From Paramecium sonneborni (taxonomy: Eukaryota > Ciliophora > Oligohymenophorea > Peniculida > Parameciidae): a stretch of DNA of 64,000 nt. Each line of letters starts with the position of its first letter. Positions within the stretch are counted from its first letter, which is position 1. The stretch is from assembly GCA_905182985.1 (NCBI GenBank), contig CAJJDN010000029.1, forward strand, positions 488,530-552,529, in the 5' to 3' direction. A program made the position numbers and the translations under genes. The notes beneath the pieces are model-generated. The model worked only from the letters and a program-made list of their open reading frames with translations, made no database searches and was not told where the DNA came from. Positions 53,199-64,000 of the stretch are shown here, piece after piece.

Positions 53199-54092
53199 TC
53201 ATTTTCTTATTCCATTTTTTGACCAAAATAGTTATGTCAAAATATTTATTTCCTCATACTTCTTTAAGTCTTAATTCTAATTTTTATTACTAATGACAGA
53301 AAATTTCTATTAATATTTTATTTTTCACTCTTATTACCCTTTTTACTTTGCTATAACAAAGTTACCAAAAAAAATTATAATGTTATATATAAATAAAAGT
53401 TTTATTATTAAATTTTGAAAATATATATATATGCAAAAATATATTAAAATAAATTATTAATATTTTTACTTTAATATGAATATATATATATCAATATTAA
53501 ATAACATATTGCAAAATATTTTAATATAACATAATTTTAAGCATTCAAAAATTAATTTCTCAATATGAAAAAAGCATCACAATTTTTCATTATAAAAATT
53601 AATAAAAGTAGAAGTAATATATAAGAGTGAAGTTATAATTAAAATAAAAAACTTAATATTTAAATAAGAAATTAGACTTGATAATTTTAATCACAATAAA
53701 TTTAAGATATACTCCTTCATGAACTAAACCTTTTTTATTAATTTTGAAATAGAAATTGAAGATGATCAAAAATAATTTGCTTTTGAATTTAAAAAATATT
53801 TATTAAACAAACAAATTTGAAGAGATCATCCTAAAAGATATCAAATTTGAGTAAAATTTCTCTTTTATCTAATTGATCTCCTTGAATATATATTTAAAGA
53901 TAGTAATAATTAATTATGTTATAAAATTATGAAAATAAATAAGGAGAAAATACTTAACAAATGAAATTATTGAAAGAGTTCTCTAAAATAATCTAGTTAT
54001 ATAAAAAATTAAAGAAAGAAGGCTCTGAATCAAATAGTCTTATTTATAATCTTGTAAATATATTTGTTCTAAAAATTATATGATAATCAATA
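53199..54092. other. Long AT-rich spacer between convergent genes
   Basis: About 890 bp between the ends of the kinase and reductase genes. AT repeats (for example runs of ATAT near 53420 and 53480), no open frame recognised. Confidence 0.45.
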
Positions 54093-55934
54093 TCATCCCC
54101 ACAATTCTGTTATAAGTTATTACTTCTATTCTAAATCGTATATTTTTTTAAATGCCATATAAGGTGCAATATTTTCTATTTACTTATACATATCTTGTAT
54201 TTTGTTAGTTATGTCTCTACCCATTTATGAAGATCCACAAATATAGATCATTCCTTCCATAGTTAAATGGGAATGTATTTAATTAAGATCCATTATATCT
54301 GTTACATATTATTTTACAGCCTTTCTTGAAAAGGCAACTTTTAAATTACTTAAAGTACCATTTTCCTCATATTATTTCAATTCATCTTCAAAAAAATATT
54401 CATCTTCTGTTCTGCATCCAAAGAGCAATTCCATATTTCCTTAAAAAGGTGATTTTTCTAAATTATTTTATTCTAAATAATAATCTCTTTCCTAAATTAA
54501 TGCTCTCATTGGAGCCAATCCAGCTCCAGGTCCAATTAATAAAACTGGAACTTTAGGATTTTTAGGGAAAGTAAATTTAGAATCACAAAGATACCCTTTT
54601 AAGATAGATCCTTTTTTTAGATTTGAAAAATATGAACTACAAAGTCCAAGTCTTTTTTCATGCAAAACTAGTTAACTTGCTAAAATATGTATATTTTTTG
54701 GATATTTCAAGTTACTAGATGCTATTGTGAAAAATCGAGGATTTATTAAAGGACAGATTTCTAATAACTATTCTATAGATAAATTATGTATATTGTATTT
54801 TTTTAAAACAGTGAGTAAATTTTCTTTTTTTTTTTGAAAATTTTCTTCATAAAAATCTCGACCTTCAAAAGAAGCAGCTTTCAATAATTCTTCTTTATAT
54901 TATTTATTAACAGCTAGATTAGATAATTCCATTATTTATTTTTTTGTTATCAAACCAGTAAAGTCACAATATCTAATTTTATAAATACATTTCAATACTT
55001 TTTTAAATAATTATAGATAGAAATCGGATTAGGAAAGGGGTGTTTAGATGTTGTAAGTATTTCAAACTTTTAATTTTTATCAAATCTTAATTAATTACAT
55101 AATTCATTGATATCTTGGCTAAAAATATAATATAAAAATTTACTCAGAATTTTATGGATAAATAGCAATATTACTAGCAGTTACATAATTAAGATTATCA
55201 GCAACAAGATCAATGAATAAAGTAGAATTTCCTAAAGTTGGTTTCTTTTTTAGTTCTTTTATTTCATTTATTGTAAATGTTATGCTTGTTTTATATTTTT
55301 ATGCTAAATAATCCAAATTTTCATGGTTTTCATTTTCTTGTTCATTACTAAGTTTTATTTTTAGAATTGATTATTCAAACTTTTTAGGATCACATACCTA
55401 TGCTGGATAATTTTAAGTAAGAGTTTATTCTACTCCTGTATTTATCCAATTATGATAATCATTTTCTGTTGTATTTTCAGCTGCATTTCCTTTTCCTAAT
55501 GTAAAGAGTCTTTTTCCACCAAGTTCTTCCAATCTTTAATCAAGTTTTATTCCAAATTAACAAAAATTTTCGTGATTTGTGTTTCCAAGTGCAAATACTA
55601 TATATGACATATTTTTGAATTCATCATTTTTTCTCTCTTTTGAAAAAATCCAAGAATTAAATTTTTAAGCATCAGAGGAGCAATTTCCAACTCCATAAGT
55701 TGATACAAAAAACACTGCAAGTTTCTATGAACCCATTTAATCAGGTTCGAATTCACTAAGATTAATTACTAAATTTTAGAAATCATCTATACCTTTAGGA
55801 AGAAAGTTCAATTTTCTAGTTTGATTTGCAAATGTAAATGCTAATCGACTAGAGTTTCCAGAAGTAGTACCATAATAAATGTAAATTAAGCCTCTAGACT
55901 CAAAAAATGATGCAGATGATTAACCACAACCCAT
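54093..55934 (-). CDS. Diflavin reductase, NADPH-cytochrome P450 reductase-like, acylated not membrane-spanning
   Basis: About 605 aa with one intron (55119-55143); the total needs one extra base at an A6 run near 55000. It starts Met-Gly-Cys-Gly-Gln-Ser-Ser (dual acylation) where animal and plant enzymes have a membrane helix. FMN domain: 'YYGTTSGNSSRLAFTFANQT', 'FFVSTYGVGNCSSDAQKF', 'VFALGNTNHENFCQFG'. FAD domain: 'HPFPNPISIYNYL', 'NPRFFTIASSN' (Arg-x-x-Ser/Thr for FAD) and 'LGLCSSYFSNLKKG'. NADPH domain: 'IGPGAGLAPMRALIQERD', 'LLFGCRTEDEYFFEDELKQY', 'YICGSSQMGRD', and a Trp next to the end (ITELWG), as in the family. It would pass electrons from NADPH to P450 or another haem partner. Confidence 0.88.
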
Positions 55935-56172
55935 TTTTAAAATAAGATTTTCAAATAAATTTAATCGAACAATATTATTCGCTAAATATACTAATTTTTA
56001 TTAATATAATTTAACGTAATTTAATGTACGCATTAATTTTGAAATATCCAAAATAATAAATAAAATACACCCTTGTTTACCCATCCAAAAAATTTGAAAG
56101 AAATGTAAATATACATATATTCTTAAAGGAATTTTTTAATAAAGCATTAGAAGGATTGATTATATTAATAAA

Positions 56173-56725
56173 ATGATTAAATAATTTTTGTTTCAAGAAA
56201 ATGATGTTTATCTTATACTCTAAAAATACAATTATAAACTAATAAATAATAACAGAGGCGCTGTATAAATTTTCAGTTACAGAGATAAGATTAAATATTC
56301 AAGAATGGATTTATAAATTACAAACACTCTAAGAAGAGAGAGTTTAATTCTAAAACAAAATCTATCACTTTAATCCATCTTTAATTTATATTACGTTTTT
56401 TTGGTTTACATTAAGGAATAAATAAATAATTACTTAAAAATAGAAAGTACCAATTTTGTTTTTATCTTCATTATATTTAAAATCTTTAGAAATGATTGAT
56501 AAAAATAATAATAAATGGTTTAGACTTAATAGTAATGTTCATCTGATTTTTAAGAAAAATTTTTCAGATCATGATAGAAATTTTTGGTTATATTTATTGT
56601 ATAAATATACGATTTGTAAAATTCAAAAAATCAAGAGAATATTTCAATAATAATTTTAGAAGCTAAAACGATTCTATAAATTTTATTTGCTTTATTCTAA
56701 TAAGTCTCATTTTGTTAATCCCTGA
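56173..56725 (+). CDS. Hypothetical protein, two-exon model
   Basis: Predicted 169 aa if a 43-nt intron (about 56449-56491) is removed; the sum divides by three. Start 'MIKQFLFQENDVYLILQKYN', end 'KFYLLYSNKSHFVNP'. The intron is longer than others here, so the two exons could be separate: exon 1 alone stops at 56499. Basic and aromatic-rich; no domain recognised. Confidence 0.4.
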
Positions 56726-56930
56726 AATTGTATTTAAAAAAATAGGTTGTGATAAACATTTAATTTATTAATATATAATTTCTTTTTGTTAATTGTAAAT
56801 AAATTTTGAAAAGAAGACAATAATTACAGATGTGTTATGTCTATATTGATATGAGACAATAAAATTGTTTAATATTTTTTTGAATAAATTATTATATAAA
56901 TTTAATATTGGAGTATAAATAAATAAATTA

Positions 56931-58490
56931 ATGAATAATTTATTGGCTATCTTCTTAATTACATTAAATGTAATAAATGCATTTGAATTGGATGTTTATA
57001 GAATGGTAGGGATTGAATAAGATCAATTTTGGAGTGGAAGTAAGATAGCTTCTTTTTAATTGCTCACAACACACTGGTCAGAAGTATCATCAAGAAAAGT
57101 GGCATTAATAAAATTTTCAGAAATAAATGCTAATTCAATATCTGTATTACTTACAAACAAACCTAATGGTGTTTTAATAATTCTTGATGAATAATCCGAA
57201 GATAATGAATCTTAAATTTGGGATTTAATCCTAACTAATTTAGGTATTTAAATTATTGAATAAAGGCCCTAAGGGAGCAACAATACCAATTTATTTTACC
57301 TATGAATCTGAGAACATAAACAATCATTATAAAGAAATTTAAACAGAAACAGAATAGGAATATTAATTATAAGTCACAAGTGTCGATCAAAAATAAATTC
57401 TTACTTTGGAGGATTCTTATGTAAATAAAAATCTAAATATTAGAATTTAATAGAAAGCATATCTAACTTTAAATAAAACAATCCTTCTACACTTATTGTG
57501 TTAGGAATTGATGAGAATTTACCATCTGCTGAAATAACAATTCCTATTGAAAGATTTGGAATTTAATCAACAATTTTCTTTAAGATTGCTAGGGAATTTA
57601 AATATTAATAAAGATTGAAGTAATTATTAATAATTAATCATTATAGTCGAAATATAATATTTTATATTTCAACCTCATAATCATTAAATGAATATGGACT
57701 TAAATAATTCTATAAAAAATAGGAATACCAAAGAATTCTATCAACTATTGATAATATAATAATCTTAGATCAAATAAAATAAAATGAAAAATTACACATA
57801 TAAGTAAGTGCTGCTCTTAAAGACTAAATTAAAGCATCTATGAATGAAATTGATGTATCTCTAGAAGAAACTGAAACTACAAATATTTCAAATAAAGAAA
57901 TTGATACCATCAGAATATATACAGAAAAATAAGTCAAAATATTGACACAATAAAATTCTACAAAAGTACAAGATAACTAATAAATTGTAATGAATTTAGT
58001 AAGTTAATTGATTGATGAAAAACCATACGAATAATAACATCAAGATTTATTATTTGATTAAGCTTTAAGTTAATTTATCAATACACCTAATAGACATCCA
58101 GCAAACTTATAAAAGGATTCAAAATTCATCAATGAATTTAATTCTGTAATAATTTAATCTAAAAATTAGTTATTAAAATAATTATTCAAACATACAACAA
58201 AAATGCAATATGTAGTTAAAGATAGAAAATTCTTTACATCATCTCAGTTAAAAGGACAAATTATTAAGTTTTATTCAGCATTTATTGATTTGTATCTCAT
58301 TCTTGGGGTTGGTACATGGTTAGTTGTTATTTATGGTATAGCAAAAGTAAATAAAGATATTTATTTTAGTATGTTCCAATATTTAGAAATGAATAGAATG
58401 CTCATAAAAAAAGAAAATGATTTATTTATCAATGTAAATAAATTTTATTTGTTATAATTTTATTATAAATGGGAAATCATTAAACTCTGA
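56931..58490 (+). CDS. NCLN: Nicalin-like ER membrane protein
   Basis: 504 aa with two introns (57244-57265 AAG, 57421-57443); the total divides by three. A signal peptide 'MNNLLAIFLITLNVINA' is followed by 'FELDVYRMVGIEQDQFWSGS' and 'RKVALIKFSEI', as in nicalin's FTVYRMQQYD start; then 'GATIPIYFTYE' and 'QVTSVDQKQI'. The centre, an aminopeptidase-like domain in animals, is shorter and lacks the 'AHYDAFG' metal-site remnant. Near the end 'VVKDRKFFTSSQLKGQIIKF' and the helix 'FIDLYLILGVGTWLVVIYGI' match nicalin's single C-terminal membrane segment. Nicalin works with TMEM147 and NOMO in the ER multipass translocon (BOS complex). Its final 22 nt overlap the ATG of the next gene, so the last codons are uncertain. 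Confidence 0.82.
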
Positions 58491-58858
58491 TAAATTATCA
58501 TGCCCCTTTGAATTTTGCCTATGATCTTAGTGAATAACTTATTGGTTGGGGAATGCTTTAACATCCAGGTTTAGGTTAAATATAACTTTGGAAAATAAAA
58601 GAAATTAATCAACCTCTACTATTTTCTTAACATTAGTCTCTTTTAAGATAAACTTTTTGTGAAACTGTCCCTTAAATATATTTTCGATGCAATACTTCTC
58701 ATAATTTATAAAATAATTAGTCAATAAATCAATCTCCTTTTTAAAATTTACTCCAATTATTACCATTTTTGAAGTATTATTCACCTATATATTTAGAATA
58801 AAGAAACAATGATATAAAAGTTAATGCATATTCCTAAGATTTTAATAAGTAAAATTGA
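58469..58858 (+). CDS. Small protein with myristoylation-type N-terminus
   Basis: Intronless 129-aa frame, 'MGNHQTLINYHAPLNFAYDL' to TGA at 58856-58858. Gly2 with Thr6 fits N-myristoylation. The rest is rich in Gln, Leu, Asn and aromatic residues ('QLIGWGMLQHPGLGQIQLWK'). No domain recognised. It starts inside the last codons of the nicalin gene, a 22-nt overlap in another frame. Confidence 0.6.
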
Positions 58859-58970
58859 TTAAAGTTTTATTTACAATATTTACTTTTCACTAAAAATTAA
58901 TGAATTGCTAAAATTAATAATAATATTCATTTTTTTGTATATATATATAAATAATTATAATATAAATTTA

Positions 58971-59854
58971 ATGACAACTTAATCTGGCCCATTTTCTACT
59001 CCAGCTTTTATAATAAAGCTATACGATATTTTGGATGAATAGGTAGAATCAATATAATGATATGAGAATTAGGTACAGTTTAACTAGATTATCAAATGGA
59101 GCGATGATGGAGAATATTTTATTGTATTATAACCTAAGTTGATGGAAAATGAAATACTGTTGTAATACTTCAAACATAATCATTATTAATCCTTTCTTAG
59201 ATAACTTAATATGTATGAATTTATCAAAGCCAGAAATTCTGAAAATTATGAAATATTTAGTCATCCATTCTTTAAAAGAGGCAATAAGTAATATAATATT
59301 AATGTTTTAGGAAACAATTGTCTTTAATTAAGCGTAATCCTATCAAAACAAAATGCAAAGTTAAAAAAGAATTGAAGTCAGCTGTCAAACAATACGATTT
59401 TTAAAAATAAATGGATTCAGAATTATTATTTTTAAAATAAAGATAAACTAAATTTGAAACATAATTTTAAGATATAATCTCATAAAATGAATAAATAATG
59501 GATCAACATAAGCAAATATGGTAAGAACTTGGTAACTCCAAAAAAACATTAGATGTTAAAATAGATCGAATAAGTTATTTGCTCAGCTTCATTATACAAC
59601 AGTAAGGAATGAATAATTAGGATTCTATTGAAATGTTAAACTAAATTTAGTGTAAGCAAAAATAGGAATATTAACCAGTTGAATCATTATCTCCACTTTT
59701 AAAAATGATGTAAAATTAAATGACCTGGAACTTAAAAGTACCAACATAATTGGGAACTTTTAGTCCTGTATACAATGATTAAGGTAAAGAAAAAACAAAA
59801 TCACTAAATTTTAGCATATTCTCCATTAGCAATTAGGAGCCAAGAAAGTCTTGA
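58971..59854 (+). CDS. Heat-shock-factor-type transcription factor (HSF)
   Basis: 276 aa with two introns (59043-59072 and 59288-59310); the total divides by three. The HSF DNA-binding domain is at about residues 8-110: 'STPAFIIKLYDILDEQ', 'IIKWSDDGEYFIVLQPK', 'YFKHNHYQSFLRQLNMYEF' (the recognition helix, matching the SFVRQLNMYGF signature) and 'NYEIFSHPFFKRG'. A coiled-coil-like region with heptads follows ('VKQYDFQKQMDSELLFLKQR' and on), as in the HSF trimerisation domain. It is shorter than animal HSF, with a Ser/Thr-rich tail. Expected to bind nGAAn repeats in stress-response promoters. Confidence 0.92.
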
Positions 59855-60198
59855 TAGTTACTAAAGTTTAAGCCCCTTTTACTAATAATTCAAAGATTAA
59901 TGAACGTATTAAATAACTTTATTTATTAAATATTCAAGTTCCATTCTTCAGAATTATACATAGATATATATATCTTGTTTTTAAATATCAATAAATATAT
60001 TATACTTAACAATCTTTTTTCAAAATATAAACAATTATATCTATTTGAAAATATATTTAATATTCAATGGTTCTCTTTGTGAATATTTTATAGAATCAGT
60101 TCTAATAAGAATGTCTCTTAATTTTATAAAGTTTAAAGATATTAATAATTGGTATAATTCAGAATAAATTTATCAGTAATAATAATAAAATTAATTTA
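59855..60198. other. Spacer, nothing recognised
   Basis: 344 bp AT-rich. A short open frame beginning with ATG near 60111 runs in a different phase from the next gene and looks fortuitous. Confidence 0.4.
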
Positions 60199-60702
60199 AT
60201 GAGTCGTTCTAATCTGAGTAGTCCTTAATAGAGAAAATTTTAATTAAATTAAGCAGGAGTCGACAAAAAATTTCGATTAAAAAGATTAACTAATTAATTA
60301 AAAGAAAATTAGTTTACATATCTCTTATTTGGATTTAAAGCAGATGAAAGATAGGAAAATATTTACATTAAAGAATTTTAAAGATAGATCTAAAATACTC
60401 ATTCTTTAGGGGTTATGAATATTGCTGATTTATGGTCAAATAAATAAATTAATAGGTTTATAGAAATATAAAATTTTTCCAAAGATAAATTTTTACTTTC
60501 TTAATTATCTAAATAGAGAATCAGAATTAAAATGGAAAAGTAAGAATTGCCAGTTTAATTACATTATGAAAAAATTTAGAGCGAAAAATTGACAATTTAA
60601 GAAATTCTAGATAAAGCGAATAAGTAACACTTCGAAAATAATGATTTGAAATCAAAAATTCGAAAATTAATCACAAAAAGGGCTCATTCTGAACATATAT
60701 GA
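60199..60702 (+). CDS. Hypothetical basic protein
   Basis: Intronless 167-aa frame, 'MSRSNLSSPQQRKFQLNQAG' to TGA at 60700-60702. Rich in Lys, Gln and Arg with helical stretches ('VDKKFRLKRLTNQLKENQF', 'LTIQEILDKANKQHFE'). No domain recognised. It ends 23 bp from the convergent CFAP96 gene. Confidence 0.62.
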
Positions 60703-60725
60703 TGTAATAATAAAAATAAAATGTT

Positions 60726-61765
60726 TCAAATTCTTGTAGTACCTCCACTTTTATTTCTTAATTTTTCAGATACACTTGGACAAGGTCTAGCAAAAGTGCC
60801 ATTAGAATTGGGCCTCCATGGTCTTTCATAAGTTTCAGTTTACAATAACTTAGTAAAAGTATTTTATTTTGTTTTTGGTTCAGGTGCTCCTTCTTCAAAA
60901 TATTAAAAGACTTCAAAGGTTCCTTAAAATCCTTTTTTATTTTTATTAGCTGGTCTAAATGGTACTCCATTATTAAGTGGACGTGTAATTTTTTTTTCAA
61001 TCTTGTAAAAATAAAGCAATATCATACATATCCAGCTCCATCTAATAAAACTCCATCAGATGTAAAAGGTCGATTACCATGACTAGTTGATACAAACTTG
61101 ATGACTCCTGGTAAAAATTTGCTTTTATATTTAAGCCTTTCTGATCTATCAAATTCTTCTTATCTATCATATGGATCTGTGACGTATTCATAATTTCCAA
61201 ATAAATTATTTATTGTCTTCCTTACTAAGCTTTTTTTTAATGGATTTGTTTAGAAATTTTTTGTTTATGTAATTGTGTCTCCTGATACTTTCCTTATATT
61301 GTATCTTTTATCGTCATATTCCTTCAAGTGTTTGAATTCTGAGTGTTTTCTAAATATATATGATACCTATAAAGGTACATAGATTTAGATTTATCTGTAG
61401 GCTTAAAATGATGAGGATTTAAAATAGCCAGTTCTCTTTCTTTATTATAGATTTGTTAAGCTTTGAAGGGATCTTTGTAAGGATCACCTATAGAAATATA
61501 GCCTGGGTTCATAAATAAAGAAGGTTCATGATGCTTTTGTATTTTCTCATTAATTAGAACTCCTTTTTACTTTCCCTTACCTACTTAAGATTTTCTTAAT
61601 ACTTTTTAAAGAGTCGTTATATTAATCTCCAACTGAAAGAGGAGGAGGCTATGAGAATAAACCATGTCGTTCTCTAAAGATATTAAATTTGAATTACCTT
61701 TAGGAAAGATTCTCCAAATCACGAATATATTAATCATTAGATGGAATTCGATATTATGAAGACAT
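60726..61765 (-). CDS. CFAP96: CFAP96 (C4orf47/UPF0602-like) cilia-associated protein
   Basis: 312 aa over four introns (61674-61697, 61563-61584 AAG, 61350-61378, 61002-61027 AAG); the total divides by three. Family motifs appear in order: 'ERHGLFSQPPPLSVGDQYND', 'FMNPGYISIGDPYKDPFK', 'DPYDRQEEFDRSERLKYKSK', 'SHGNRPFTSDGVLLDGAGY', 'PFRPANKNKKGFQGTFE' and the C-terminal 'WRPNSNGTFARPCPSVSEKL'. CFAP96 is a conserved protein linked to centrosome and cilium. It is basic, extended and without membrane segments, in keeping with an axonemal or basal-body location. Four splices are needed, and each restores these conserved motifs. Confidence 0.85.
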
Positions 61766-61806
61766 TTATAAATATTTTTTAATGATTGTATATATGATTT
61801 TATTTC

Positions 61807-62220
61807 TCAATGCCATAATTTTAATGGATTATTCTATTCTTAAGTTTTTTGAGCAATAATTTGATCTGCATTTTGATCTCTCAAATAGATTTCAGGTCTA
61901 TAAACTGATCTAACTGGATTTTAAGCTATTCTAAACAAATTAGTGATTTAATTTGTAGTTGATAAATTAGCCCAGACTCCTTCAATCAAATTCTTTTTTT
62001 ATGATGATTATACATACATATCCAACATAAAAAACAGCTAATGATGCTATTGTACCAAAAGTAAATGCATTAGCTCTTTACAATCTTAAATGATAGGATC
62101 TTTATTTTGCATCCTAAATGCTACAAATAAATTAAAATCTTACTAAGAATATTCATACAATTTTTTTAACGATTCTTCAGCACTTAAATGAGAACGATTT
62201 TAATTAACCAAGTCTTACAT
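61807..62220 (-). CDS. Small single-pass membrane protein
   Basis: About 129 aa with one 25-nt intron (61993-62017, AAG); one extra base is needed at a T4/A4 run near 62110. 'NRSHLSAEESLKKLYEYSQQ' is followed by a single membrane helix 'FTFGTIASLAVFYVGY' and a hydrophilic C-terminal half ending 'QNNPLKLWH'. It resembles small mitochondrial inner-membrane subunits in layout, but no family is recognised. It lies in a tight minus-strand series between CFAP96 and peptide deformylase. Confidence 0.55.
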
Positions 62221-62261
62221 TTATATATTTTATAATTAATAACACAAAATAGTTTTCAATA

Positions 62262-62835
62262 TCAACACTCTTAATCATTCTCAATAATAGAAGATGCTTT
62301 TTATAAGACAGTAATTCCATCTAAATGATCAACCTCATGTTGATAAATAATTGCTTAAAGACCTTCTGCTTCAACAAACTGTTCGCTTCCAAGTAAATTG
62401 TAAAACTTCATAACAATTTTGCTTGATCTCATTACAAATGCTGTTTTCTAATAATTATAAATATACATTTTATACATTTGATGGAAGACTTAGACAATTC
62501 TCTTCACTTTAAATTAAATCATTAGATTTTTGAATAATCTCTGGATTCAAGAAAACATCGACTTTTGTTATATGTTTTGATTTTTTCCTTTATTTAAGAT
62601 TCAAGTCAGCACAAATAAACAATCTTTTCTCCCAACCAATTTATGGTGCTGCCAATGCTAAAGCTTAAATTTTAGAGGCTTTTTCATATAATCTTAAAGT
62701 ATCAATCATAATGCTCAAGTTTTCTTCTTCTTTATCAGTAAAATTATAATATTCATGAATTTTCTTTTTTAAGATATCATGAGTAATTGGTAATATTTTA
62801 AAAACTTCAAATCCATTTAATAAGTATTTTTACAT
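62262..62835 (-). CDS. Peptide deformylase
   Basis: 181 aa with one intron (62448-62475); the total divides by three. It removes N-formyl from new organelle-made proteins, so it is expected in the mitochondrion. All three PDF motifs are present: 'ALAAPQIGW' (motif I GxGxAAPQxG), 'EENCLSLPS' (motif II EGCLS with Gly to Asn; the metal-binding Cys is kept) and 'IYQHEVDHLDGI' (motif III, HExxH with two His and catalytic Glu). The first residues, 'MQKYLLNGFEVFKILPITHD', could act as a short targeting signal. It starts only 26 bp from the topoisomerase II stop, so its promoter must be tiny or overlap that gene. Confidence 0.93.
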
Positions 62836-62861
62836 AAATTTAATAATCAATTAACTTTTAT

Positions 62862-64000
62862 TCAATCATCATCTGAGCTGCTTGCTATTTTTAATTTTCT
62901 AATTCTTCTACCTTATTCTTATTAAGAGATCTACTTTGAATTATCATTTACTTATTGTTTTGAATCTTTTAATCCTTATTTTTATTATTTAATATTAAAT
63001 TCACTTGGTTTTGAACTTATTTCACTTTATTTATCATCTTACTTTTTATATTTTGATAGTATTTCTTCTACTGGATCTTTACTTTTTATAGCTTTTGACT
63101 TTTATGGTTTCTCCTCAATTATTTAATCTTATTATTTATCATTTTTCTTTTTAGGTTTTTTCATTTATTTACCTGGCATCTTTTCTTATTAATTTATTAA
63201 TCTTAACTCAATTTCATTCATCTCTTCATAAACCTCTAAAAACTTATCTAAATCTTCTCTCCACATTGCTGCAACTTCTTTATTAACCAATGCTTCTCTA
63301 CTTTGAACTCTTTGATTTAATTCAGCTTGTAATTTTTCAACTTTTTCAAATGTAAGTGAAAATAATGGCATTGATAATAAATAATTAAACTCACTTATAT
63401 CAATAGATGGTGTTGATTATAATTTTTTAGAAATTTATTTTTTTTATTCTTTATCTTCATCTCCTGAAACTTCTTCACTTTCATCTTCATCTACATTTTT
63501 TTATTATTTCTAAGAATCACCAAATGCTTTAATTTTAGTTGATTTAACCTAAATCAATTATGAAAAGCGAGTAAATCCAAATTTATCCAATTATTTAACT
63601 AAATCAATTTTCTTAATGTTTCTTATTTTAATTTCTTCAGAAATAACCATTTTGATGAATTTTAATTTATTATCTAATAGTTAGACTTCTCTATCTAATT
63701 TAGAAATGAGATATTCTTTTCTTTTATGATAAAACTCTAATCTAATTAAATAGAACTCTTCTAAGATTTCTTGTACAGATTCATATTTTTTAATTTTATT
63801 ATTTGAATCAAATAATACCATATTAGTACATGCAGCAGGTGCAATTAATTTGAAATAATCTAAGGGGTTTCTCAAATCTTATACAAATCCATCAACCATT
63901 TATATTTCAAAATGTATTTTATACTTCGTATGATATTCTCTTAAATCTACTATTGAACTACCTTCTTCAGCCATTTCTTTATCTAACCATTCCTTATAAT
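62862..64000 (-). CDS. TOP2: DNA topoisomerase II, C-terminal part (runs off window)
   Basis: Partial: 5' end beyond 64000, stop at 62862-62864, no intron seen in 1.1 kb. Matches the C-terminal gate region of eukaryotic topoisomerase II: 'NMVLFDSNNKIKKYESVQEI', 'LIRLEFYHKRKEYLISKLDR', 'QLLDNKLKFI', 'FNYLLSMPLFSLTFEKVEKL' and 'AAMWREDLDKFLEVYEEM'. An acidic loop ('DEDESEEVSGDEDKE') precedes the YLLSMP segment. A Lys/Gln/Ser-rich, poorly conserved tail ends in Ser-Ser-Ser-Asp-Asp-Asp, the usual charged regulatory end. The catalytic tyrosine and ATPase domain lie upstream, outside this window. It relieves supercoils and separates chromosomes in the nucleus. Confidence 0.92.

Noticed and set aside
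53400..53500. AT dinucleotide runs as a possible origin or telomere-like element
   Set aside because: Simple AT runs are common in spacers of this genome, and no Paramecium telomere repeat (CCCCAA/CCCAAA type) is present.

Overview
The window is macronuclear DNA of a Paramecium-like ciliate. TAA and TAG run through conserved proteins where glutamine fits, and only TGA ends genes. Coding exons are cut by very small introns, mostly 19-33 nt, starting GTA and ending TAG or often AAG. The DNA is very AT-rich and genes are packed on both strands with short spacers. One gene encodes a trichocyst-matrix-like secretory protein. I rebuilt about 45 genes by reading both strands with this code and splicing tiny introns by hand. 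Where stated, total exon length divides by three.

Layout. 1-3.2 kb: a weak region and a six-helix membrane protein. 3.3-8.5 kb (minus): a Na,K/H,K-type P-ATPase and a Rab GTPase. 8.8-13.2 kb (plus): membrane proteins, including a second member of the six-helix family. 13.2-17.9 kb: small hypothetical genes and a UBL/EF-hand protein. 17.9-21.9 kb (plus): a CIMIP2/FAM166-like axonemal protein and a full ALKBH8 tRNA-modifying enzyme. 23.6-25.9 kb (minus): a PP2C phosphatase and a MORN protein. 26.3-31 kb (plus): an unknown 520-aa protein, a second MORN protein and a mitochondrial-like protein. 32.2-38.2 kb: a basic protein, ARP2, an STPG/SHIPPO-like protein, an archaemetzincin and a LITAF-like zinc protein. 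38.3-46.5 kb (minus): a 1,385-aa protein with two pseudokinase/propeller modules, an arrestin-like gene and a trichocyst matrix protein. 46.5-53.2 kb (plus): a Cys-rich secreted protein, an RBR ubiquitin ligase and a cGMP-dependent kinase. 54.1-55.9 kb (minus): a diflavin reductase. 56.2-60.7 kb (plus): nicalin, a heat-shock factor and small genes. 60.7-64 kb (minus): CFAP96, a one-helix protein, peptide deformylase and the C-terminal part of topoisomerase II, which runs off the window.

Themes. Eight proteins start with Met-Gly in an N-myristoylation context, most with nearby Cys for palmitoylation (PKG, RBR ligase, diflavin reductase, arrestin, pseudokinase protein, a MORN protein and two small proteins). 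This suggests that lipid anchoring to membrane or cilium is common here. Several genes look axonemal (CIMIP2, STPG, CFAP96, MORN).

Assembly caution. A 1,058-bp block is present twice, separated by a single N at 43803. This looks like an unmerged contig overlap, so the real locus is about 1,059 bp shorter. Several good genes also need one base added or removed at an A or T run, which points to homopolymer errors or, less likely, real decay.
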